Shown here in pieces: positions 1 through 4,785 of a DNA stretch of 6,729 nt (within the stretch, counting starts at the first letter, position 1; each line of letters opens with the position of its first letter). The stretch spans positions 1 to 6,729 of the forward strand of contig JACFNW010000123.1 in NCBI GenBank assembly GCA_019454665.1. The letters are read 5' to 3'. The notes under the pieces were generated by a model. The model worked only from the letters and a program-made list of their open reading frames with translations, was not told where the DNA came from and did no database searches. The stretch is from Fimbriimonadaceae bacterium. GTDB lineage: Bacteria > Armatimonadota > Fimbriimonadia > Fimbriimonadales > Fimbriimonadaceae. A program made the position numbers and the translations under genes.

Positions 1-618
1 GTGCTCATCGGCCCGCCTGGCGTCGGCAAAGGGACGCAGGCGGGTCTTCTCAAATCTCGTCTCGGCATACGCCATATCTCGTCCGGCGACGTGTTCCGCG
101 CGGAGATCAACGCGGGCTCCGAGTTGGGAAGTCTTGCCCAAAAGTTCATTGACGCCGGCGAACTGGTTCCCGACGATGTGACCGTGGGCATGATGGCCCG
201 GCACCTGGAGACCAAGGACCCCCACGACCGCGGGTTCGTGCTGGATGGTTTCCCGCGCACGGTCGCCCAGGCCATCGCGCTCGACGCCAAGCTGGAGCCC
301 ACGGGCCAGGGCATTTCGCGGGCCATCGCCATCGAAGTCCCCGACGAAATCCTCGTCGAGCGGTTGGGTGGACGGCGAATGGGCAAGACCGACGGCAAGA
401 TCTATCATGTCGCATTCAACCCGCCGCCCCCGGGCGTCGAGGTCATCACCCGCTCGGACGACATGCCCGACGTCATCCGCGAGCGGCTACGGGTGTTTCA
501 CGAGAACACCCGGCCCGTGGTGGACTACTACCGCGAACGCGGCAAACTGCGGACGGTGGACGGCATGGCCGATCTTGAAGTGGTGTACGCCGAAATCTGC
601 GCCGCCATGTATCAATGA
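1..618 (+). CDS. adk: Adenylate kinase, 5' end cut by window edge
   Basis: Adenylate kinase interconverts ATP + AMP and 2 ADP in the cytoplasm and keeps the adenylate pool balanced. Counting the first codon in the window as residue 1, the P-loop GPPGVGKGT is at residues 4-12. The AMP-binding segment SSGDVFR is at 27-33, the family signature LDGFPRT at 81-87 with Q90 after it, and the LID motif GKIYHVAFNPP at 132-142, followed by TRSDD at 150-154. The first codon is GTG at base 1, but adenylate kinases usually have several residues before this glycine-rich loop, so this GTG is probably an internal valine and the true start lies upstream. The LID has no zinc cysteines and is several residues shorter than in E. 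coli after NPP. The stop overlaps the start of map (ATGA), so the two are very likely co-transcribed and translationally coupled. The identification is secure; only the start is open. Confidence 0.97.
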   Translation: MLIGPPGVGKGTQAGLLKSRLGIRHISSGDVFRAEINAGSELGSLAQKFIDAGELVPDDVTVGMMARHLETKDPHDRGFVLDGFPRTVAQAIALDAKLEPTGQGISRAIAIEVPDEILVERLGGRRMGKTDGKIYHVAFNPPPPGVEVITRSDDMPDVIRERLRVFHENTRPVVDYYRERGKLRTVDGMADLEVVYAEICAAMYQ

Positions 619-1385
619 TTCGCATCAAGAAACCGGAAGAAATCGCCGTCATGCGCGCCAACGGCGCGATCGTCGCCCAGGTCCTGCGCGAGTGCGCCGC
701 CGCGATCGTCCCCGGCAAGACGACGGCCAGACACCTAGACGATCTGGGCGAGAAGATCATCGCCTCGCACGGTGGGACGCCCTCGTTCAAGAACTACCGC
801 GGCTATCCAGCGGCCATGTGCATTTCCAAGAACAACGTGGTCATCCACGGCATTCCCGACGATGTACCGTTCGAGGAAGGCGACATCGTGGACCTCGATG
901 TGGGCGTGTTCCGAAACGGCTTCCATGCCGATGCCGCTTGGACCTACCCCGTGGGCGAGGTGGACCGCGACGCTCAGAAGTTGCTCCGCGTGTCGGAAGA
1001 GGCGCTGAAGCAGGGAATCGCCAAGGCGCGCGTGGGCAACCGGGTGGGCGACATCGGCGCCGCCGTCCAGCGCTACGTCGAGTCCAACGGCTTCTCGGTG
1101 GTGCGGGACCTCGTCGGCCACGGCATCGGGCGCGAACTGCACGAAGAGCCGAGTGTGCCCAACTTTGGGAAGGCGGGCAAGGGTGACCTGCTGCGGCCCG
1201 GCATGACGATTTGCATCGAACCCATGGTCAACGAAGGCACGTACAAGGTCGTCACGCTGGCCGACAAGTGGACGATGGTGACGGCTGACGGCAAGCGCTC
1301 CGCCCACTTCGAGCATACGGTGCACATCACGCGCGAGGGACCCGAGCTGCTGACGCTGGACACGCTCGCAAGCGCTAGATCCTGA
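615..1385 (+). CDS. map: Methionine aminopeptidase, type I
   Basis: This enzyme removes the initiator methionine from new proteins in the cytoplasm, using a two-metal centre. The 256-aa length is normal for the short bacterial type I enzyme, without an N-terminal extension. The metal ligands are all visible: D95 (in VDLDVG), D106 (in HADAAWTY), H169 (in GHGIG), E202 (in IEPM) and E233 (in FEHT). The substrate-side histidines H78 and H176 are also present. The ATG at 615 overlaps the adk stop, and the N-terminus IRIKKPEEIAVMR aligns with the usual family start, so this start is well supported. No clear Shine-Dalgarno sequence precedes it, which fits coupling to adk. In many bacteria infA follows map; here the next gene converges from the other strand, so the transcript probably ends here. 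No terminator hairpin is obvious. Confidence 0.97.
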   Translation: MIRIKKPEEIAVMRANGAIVAQVLRECAAAIVPGKTTARHLDDLGEKIIASHGGTPSFKNYRGYPAAMCISKNNVVIHGIPDDVPFEEGDIVDLDVGVFRNGFHADAAWTYPVGEVDRDAQKLLRVSEEALKQGIAKARVGNRVGDIGAAVQRYVESNGFSVVRDLVGHGIGRELHEEPSVPNFGKAGKGDLLRPGMTICIEPMVNEGTYKVVTLADKWTMVTADGKRSAHFEHTVHITREGPELLTLDTLASARS

Positions 1386-1394
1386 GGACCTCGG

Positions 1395-2198
1395 CTACAC
1401 GCCGTCGCCCGCTTCGGCCAAGAGCGTGAGGCGGCCCTTCGAGAAGGAACGCACCGAGCCCGACCAGCCCTCGTAGCCGTTCCACTCGGTCAGAATCTCG
1501 ACTCCCGGCTTCCCATCGAGGTCCCATAGACCCGCGAAACGGGTGTGTCCTTCGAGGCCATTCTTCTTGCCGTCGGAGAAGTAGGCCGTGATGGTCTTGA
1601 CATTCTTCCCGACCACGTGGCGGATGAGCCAAACGCTGTAGTCGTTCGGCCGCGGGTTGCTCATGTTCCCCGCGAAGGCGTTGTGAATCTGGTCCTCGGG
1701 CAGGCTGGAGGCGAAAATGAGGGCCTCTTGGGTGCCGTTTGCGTCAAGGTCCACCAACGCGATCGTCTGGATGTGGGGCTTGGGGTTCTTGAAGCCCTTG
1801 CCTTGGAGGAACGTCTTCACGGCGACGACGTAGGTGGGCGAGTCCGTCTTGGCGAACGTGACTTTGGGCGCAACCGGCTTCGGGCCGAACCATACGACGC
1901 CCTCGGCGCCCGTCCGGTCGGCCAGCGTCCATCCCCGATCCCCAGGAGCACCATCTTCGCCCTGGAACTTGAGGCTGCCCTTGAAGGGTTTGGCATCGCC
2001 GCGCTGGCCCAAAACAAACCCACCGGCATTGGTGAGCCGCGCCACGGTCGCCGACGCCACACTCGGCTTGGGCCAGGATTTGGAGAGCAGGCTGTCCATA
2101 GACCGCCACTGGCCTTGATCGCTCAAGCCGACGGCAAGACCACCAAACACGACGATTCCGCTTTGCGCCACCAGGGCAACAGCCATATGGACGATCAT
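1395..2198 (-). CDS. Small, probably exported protein with DxD calcium-loop-like motifs
   Basis: I do not recognise a named family. The 267-aa product begins with a hydrophobic stretch (about residues 1-25, rich in A, V, G and L) that could be a signal peptide, although it has almost no positive charge at its start. The rest looks like an extracytoplasmic beta-rich protein. Two segments resemble FG-GAP or VCBS-type repeats with a calcium-binding loop: DLDANGTQE at 150-158 and DLDGKPGVE at 226-234, each followed by a hydrophobic strand. The ATG at 2198 is preferred because GAGGTGA lies 6 bases upstream of it. An in-frame ATG at 2204 directly touches that ribosome site and is less likely. The gene converges on map with only 9 bases between stops. 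A TACAAT box upstream suggests its own promoter. A long opposite-strand reading frame over this region has the arginine- and glycine-rich look of a shadow. The role is unknown; secretion is inferred. Confidence 0.8.
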   Translation of the reverse strand: MIVHMAVALVAQSGIVVFGGLAVGLSDQGQWRSMDSLLSKSWPKPSVASATVARLTNAGGFVLGQRGDAKPFKGSLKFQGEDGAPGDRGWTLADRTGAEGVVWFGPKPVAPKVTFAKTDSPTYVVAVKTFLQGKGFKNPKPHIQTIALVDLDANGTQEALIFASSLPEDQIHNAFAGNMSNPRPNDYSVWLIRHVVGKNVKTITAYFSDGKKNGLEGHTRFAGLWDLDGKPGVEILTEWNGYEGWSGSVRSFSKGRLTLLAEAGDGV

Positions 2199-2204
2199 GG
2201 TCAT

Positions 2205-2211
2205 TCACCTC
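2205..2211 (-). promoter_or_regulatory. Ribosome binding site that decides the start of the exported-protein gene
   Basis: The minus-strand sequence GAGGTGA is followed by ATGACC and then ATG at 2198. The spacing of 6 bases to the second ATG is normal, whereas the first ATG (2204) abuts the site with no spacer. This favours initiation at 2198. Confidence 0.6.
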
Positions 2212-2228
2212 GCAACGGGAGAATCGCG

Positions 2229-2234
2229 ATTGTA
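2229..2234 (-). promoter_or_regulatory. Probable -10 box (TACAAT) of the exported-protein gene
   Basis: On the minus strand TACAAT, preceded by G, lies about 30 bases upstream of the chosen ATG at 2198, leaving a leader of about 25 bases that contains the GAGGTGA ribosome site. No good TTGACA-like -35 box is seen at 16-18 bases spacing, so the promoter may be weak or activator-dependent. The same heptamer GTACAAT occurs upstream of the membrane-protein gene at 4703. Confidence 0.45.
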
Positions 2235-2278
2235 CTGGAAGGCCCTGGTCTGATTGCTCGGGGCACGCGTACTTTTTT

Positions 2279-2300
2279 CGACACGTCTTCACACGTGTCG
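2279..2300. repeat. Perfect inverted repeat (8-bp arms, 6-base loop)
   Basis: The arms CGACACGT and ACGTGTCG are exact reverse complements separated by CTTCAC. A run of six T precedes the left arm on the plus strand (2273-2278). This gives A after the hairpin on the minus strand and no T run after it on either strand, so it is not a standard intrinsic terminator. It sits roughly 65-70 bases upstream of the expected transcription start of the minus-strand exported-protein gene, where an activator site could lie. Its right arm overlaps the boundary of the decayed repeat copy at 2297. An operator, a scar of the insertion, or chance are all possible. Confidence 0.6.
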
Positions 2301-2422
2301 TCCTCGTGGGCGGTGCGGGTGGCGCATTCGTCCCCCCGATCCCGTAGCCGCTGCACCTTGCGTTGCTCGAGCGCCGCAGGGCGGTCGGCGTCGTCGAACG
2401 GGCGACGCCGACCGAGAGCCTG
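2297..2422 (-). pseudogene. Decayed copy of the 3' end of the membrane-protein gene (left direct repeat)
   Basis: This segment aligns with 4314-4438, the last roughly 41 codons of the membrane-protein gene, in the same orientation. By hand about 110 of 123 aligned bases match, with 3 extra bases and 2 single-base losses in this copy. Read on the minus strand it gives FDDADR, then LEQRKVQ, then ATRTAHEDD, against FEDADR, REQRTVQ and AARTAHDDD in the intact gene. The two single-base losses break the frame before FDDADR. The stop codon is also gone, because the frame reads on past EDD. No start or ribosome site is present and homology ends abruptly at about 2422, so it is a remnant and not a gene. 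It may be the displaced original 3' end left after an insertion, or the tail of a lost paralogue. Confidence 0.85.
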
Positions 2423-2493
2423 AGAGCACTGCCGACGAAACCGGTGGCTGGCAGAATCAGGAGGGCTCATCTCAACCGTGAGACTTGCCGATG

Positions 2494-4260
2494 CTACCAC
2501 CCGGAAGAAGTCGGCAAATGGCGACCGCAGTAGCCGATGATGATCTTTCGCTCGGACTGATCTACCTCGAAGTAGATTTGAACGCAACGTTCGGAGGAAT
2601 TCCTGCCGATCGTTAGGTGCTTCTGCATGGGTTTTCCTTGATGCATTGGCCTGTCCCGACCATGCTTGCTCAAGGTCGCCTCAGATTCTCTTGGACTGTA
2701 CTTCCAACCCTCACCAGCTTGAGGAGTAGCGAACCACTTCCAGTTTTCGTCAATCAGAACCTCCTCCACAGCCCTCAGTGCTCTCAGGGACATGAGGGCG
2801 TCGCCATGGGGGTGCGAGCGAGCCGATTTGAGGGCCTCCTTGCCGACCTCGAAGAGCCTGGACCCGAGAAAGATCATGAGTAGACCCAAGGTCAACTTAT
2901 CCCGCTTACGCTTGGATGGCTCTGCTGGTTGCGAAGCAGTCGCTTGTACCCTTCGGGCCTTCTCCTCCAGCAGGCGGCCGTAGTCCAATTCGTAGTCACT
3001 GGGTCGCTCGGCGATGGCGCGATAGACGCCCTCCTGTTCCGTCCAGCAACCCAACTTCTTGGATGCGGCCAAGCCGAGAATCGCCTCTCGCGCGCTGGCC
3101 GCAACAGCGGGGATCGTGGACTCGTCACCGCTAAACGTTGCGACTTCATTGACCGATCCTCCCGGATTCCAAAGCAGGACCTTGCCATCGAAGGCCGGGA
3201 TGTCCAATCCACAGCGCTCGAGCAGCGCCGTTTGTGCTCTCACGGGAAGCCTGAAAACGGTCGCGACCGACATGACCTCGGAGTTCACCGCGCTGACCAG
3301 GCGGTGGTGGACATCCTCACCTATCAGAAACGCCGGAGAGCGTCTGTCGGCCACGAGCACCACGGGATACGGGAACAGTGGATTGCGAAGCACTTCGTCA
3401 ACGAGTTGCCTTACCGAAGGGCATCGCTCTTCGTATTCGCTGAGGAAGAGGATCTTCTCTTGATTGGATGCTTCGTAGTCGATTAGAAAGTCTTCCTCTT
3501 CTTCGTCAAACACCAAAAAGGGCCGGTCGCACCAGGAGTCAATGGTTTCGGCATCATCAACGGAGGACGTTGGTTGAGTGAGATGCTGTGTTACTTCTAA
3601 CAATAGGTATGAAGGCGCAACGGCCAGGTCTTCCTTGTGGGCATAGAGAGTGAGGATCCATGGATACTCTCGTCCGGCGTGGGCGCATTCCACATCAAGA
3701 AAGAACTTGCGTTCTTGAAGAGTGATTGGAATCCGCAGCCGGTAGTAGTCCACTGGCTGACCTTCCACTGGCAGGCTGAGAGCATGGAACAGCGTGACAT
3801 CCTGTCTCACAGGGAATCTGCGCGGCTCGCTTTCGAACCGAATGGTCGCCTGCGTGAAGTTGTGGCCCTCAAGGGTCTTGTCAAGACATTGGAGGATTGC
3901 GTCCATACCCAGGAGCGGCGACGTCAAGGATGGCCAGTCCCAGTTAGGGCTGTTGAGCAAGTCCAGCGGGTCGGATAACTCGGCATCTTTCCAACACTTC
4001 TCGTGGCGGTTTGCGATCCACTGCCGCAACGATGGATTACCGTAAAGCAGAGCGTAGTCGGCGGAGGCGTCTCCGATCGCTTCTGCTATGGATGGGTGAA
4101 TTCGGTCTCCAAGCGCGCTTCGCAACAAAATGGCGCGGATTTGGGGCGTCTTGAGACCCGCGCGGTAGCAGGAACCGGCGATCAGGTTGACGAGGCCGCG
4201 AGAGGGCCGAGCCTGCAACACCCGCCTGCCCGCAACCTCGTACCCGACCGGCTCAAACAT
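2494..4260 (-). CDS. Unrecognised 588-aa protein, probably horizontally acquired
   Basis: No family can be named with confidence. The protein is soluble-looking, with no signal peptide. Visible parts in order: an N-terminal region (1-90) with helical stretches; a beta-rich region (about 135-230, FHALSLPVEGQPVDYYRLRI and following); an acidic patch DEEEED (252-257); an alpha/beta-like segment (about 298-368) from PVVLVADRR to GKVLLWNPGG; and a charged linker with RKR (451-453). After these come a short hydrophobic stretch (457-470) and a compact C-terminal block (547-588) from KHLTIGRN through QIYFEVD to IIIGYCGRHLP. The middle segment and the C-terminal block remind me of uncharacterised accessory or defence-type proteins, but this is an impression. 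ATG at 4260 is the first usable start after an in-frame stop at 4291-4293; it has no clear Shine-Dalgarno sequence. The gene lies 47 bases after the membrane-protein stop and may share its transcript. Sampled lines are near 50% GC, unlike its neighbours, and it is bracketed by direct repeats. Confidence 0.85.
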   Translation of the reverse strand: MFEPVGYEVAGRRVLQARPSRGLVNLIAGSCYRAGLKTPQIRAILLRSALGDRIHPSIAEAIGDASADYALLYGNPSLRQWIANRHEKCWKDAELSDPLDLLNSPNWDWPSLTSPLLGMDAILQCLDKTLEGHNFTQATIRFESEPRRFPVRQDVTLFHALSLPVEGQPVDYYRLRIPITLQERKFFLDVECAHAGREYPWILTLYAHKEDLAVAPSYLLLEVTQHLTQPTSSVDDAETIDSWCDRPFLVFDEEEEDFLIDYEASNQEKILFLSEYEERCPSVRQLVDEVLRNPLFPYPVVLVADRRSPAFLIGEDVHHRLVSAVNSEVMSVATVFRLPVRAQTALLERCGLDIPAFDGKVLLWNPGGSVNEVATFSGDESTIPAVAASAREAILGLAASKKLGCWTEQEGVYRAIAERPSDYELDYGRLLEEKARRVQATASQPAEPSKRKRDKLTLGLLMIFLGSRLFEVGKEALKSARSHPHGDALMSLRALRAVEEVLIDENWKWFATPQAGEGWKYSPRESEATLSKHGRDRPMHQGKPMQKHLTIGRNSSERCVQIYFEVDQSERKIIIGYCGRHLPTSSGW

Positions 4261-4265
4261 CGCGG

Positions 4266-4275
4266 ACGGTATACC
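4266..4275 (-). promoter_or_regulatory. Possible leaderless-type promoter of the 588-aa gene
   Basis: On the minus strand the sequence GGTATACCGT precedes the ATG at 4260 by 5 bases. It contains TACCGT, which fits the loose TANNNT -10 pattern at the distance seen for leaderless transcripts. It also contains the 8-base palindrome GGTATACC (4268-4275). There is no visible ribosome binding site before this ATG, which is why a leaderless start is considered. No -35 box is recognised. Read-through from the membrane-protein gene is the alternative. Confidence 0.25.
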
Positions 4276-4307
4276 CCGAGGACGCCGGGATCATCGCCCC
4301 CGGACCG

Positions 4308-4703
4308 TCATGCGTCGTCATCGTGGGCGGTGCGGGCGGCGCGTTCGTCTTCCCATTCCAGCAGCCACTGCACCGTGCGTTGCTCGCGCCGCAGGCGGTC
4401 GGCGTCTTCGAACGTGGCGACGCCGACCGAAAAGCCTGTGTACGCCGGCGTGCCATGAAGGATGAACACGATCAGCGCCGTCGTCAGCCGCAACGTCGGC
4501 TCGATGGGCAGAAGCACGGCCAGAGAACCCAGAAACGCAGCCCCGGCCCAGATCGCGCGGACCACGACGAGCCTGTTGAATTTGCAGAAGCTGCGCGAAC
4601 CCACGGCCTTCCACAGCATGAACATGCCGAAGATGTATCCGCCCAGCAACAGAGTCGCATAGGCGAGCGCGACCAACATACCGGCGACAGTGACGGCTTC
4701 CAT
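4308..4703 (-). CDS. Small three-helix membrane protein of unknown function
   Basis: The 131-aa product has three hydrophobic segments, about residues 4-32, 45-66 and 72-96. A charged, acidic C-terminal tail follows (about 98-131, EDADR to AHDDDA) that is predicted helical and probably cytoplasmic. I do not recognise the family. The frame stays open upstream to an ATG at 4817, but those extra 38 residues look non-coding and would overlap the start of the divergent arabinofuranosidase gene, so ATG 4703 is chosen. An AGGT lies 8 bases before it and TACAAT sits a little further upstream. GC content matches the chromosome. The final 41 codons are duplicated, in decayed form, on the far side of the 588-aa gene. 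The tail therefore marks one edge of a possible insertion, and the intact stop at 4308-4310 shows that this is the functional copy. Confidence 0.75.
   Translation of the reverse strand: MEAVTVAGMLVALAYATLLLGGYIFGMFMLWKAVGSRSFCKFNRLVVVRAIWAGAAFLGSLAVLLPIEPTLRLTTALIVFILHGTPAYTGFSVGVATFEDADRLRREQRTVQWLLEWEDERAARTAHDDDA
4314..4438 (-). repeat. Right copy of the ~125-bp imperfect direct repeat (intact gene end)
   Basis: This is the coding 3' end of the membrane-protein gene and the partner of the decayed copy at 2297-2422. The longest exact shared blocks include TCGTGGGCGGTGCGGG and TGCGTTGCTC on the plus strand. Both copies point the same way and enclose the 588-aa gene plus about 70 bases. Similarity stops close to the stop codon on one side and at the codons for TGF (residues 89-91) on the other. 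Confidence 0.85.
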
Positions 4704-4720
4704 GACGCGTGACCTATTCC

Positions 4721-4726
4721 ATTGTA
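4721..4726 (-). promoter_or_regulatory. Probable -10 box (TACAAT) of the membrane-protein gene
   Basis: TACAAT on the minus strand, preceded by G, ends 17 bases before the ATG at 4703. It would give a leader of only about 10 bases, which would cut into the AGGT ribosome-site candidate, so the assignment is tentative. No -35 box is recognised. It lies in the 82-base divergent spacer shared with the arabinofuranosidase gene. No convincing plus-strand promoter is seen in that spacer. Confidence 0.35.
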
Positions 4727-4785
4727 CGGATGAGCGGGCCCCTAAGCTCTCCCATTCGTAGGCACTTTTGGAGCAAACTTTGCAC

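Noticed and set aside
245..1186. 313-aa plus-strand frame overlapping adk and map
   Set aside because: It is out of frame with two secure conserved genes and has Arg/Pro/Ser-rich shadow composition.
2273..2300. Intrinsic terminator at the palindrome with a T run
   Set aside because: The T run precedes the stem on the plus strand and becomes an A run after it on the minus strand, so neither transcript has a U tract after the hairpin.
1545..2423. 292-aa plus-strand reading frame opposite the exported-protein gene
   Set aside because: The minus strand has a ribosome site, a -10 box and DxD-type repeat motifs. The plus frame has low-complexity shadow composition and runs into the decayed repeat.
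2470..2483. Small hairpin (TCTCA / TGAGA) 10 bases after the stop of the 588-aa gene as a terminator
   Set aside because: It has only a 5-bp stem with no U tract; too weak to call.
2201..2587. 128-aa minus-strand frame covering the decayed repeat
   Set aside because: It only joins shadow sequence of the 588-aa gene's end to the pseudogene remnant and intergenic DNA. It has no ribosome site, and the homologous part is frame-disrupted.
2297..4438. CRISPR array or insertion sequence explaining the direct repeats
   Set aside because: There are only two copies about 2 kb apart, with a large coding gene between them. No transposase, no terminal inverted repeats of an IS and no spacer pattern are seen.
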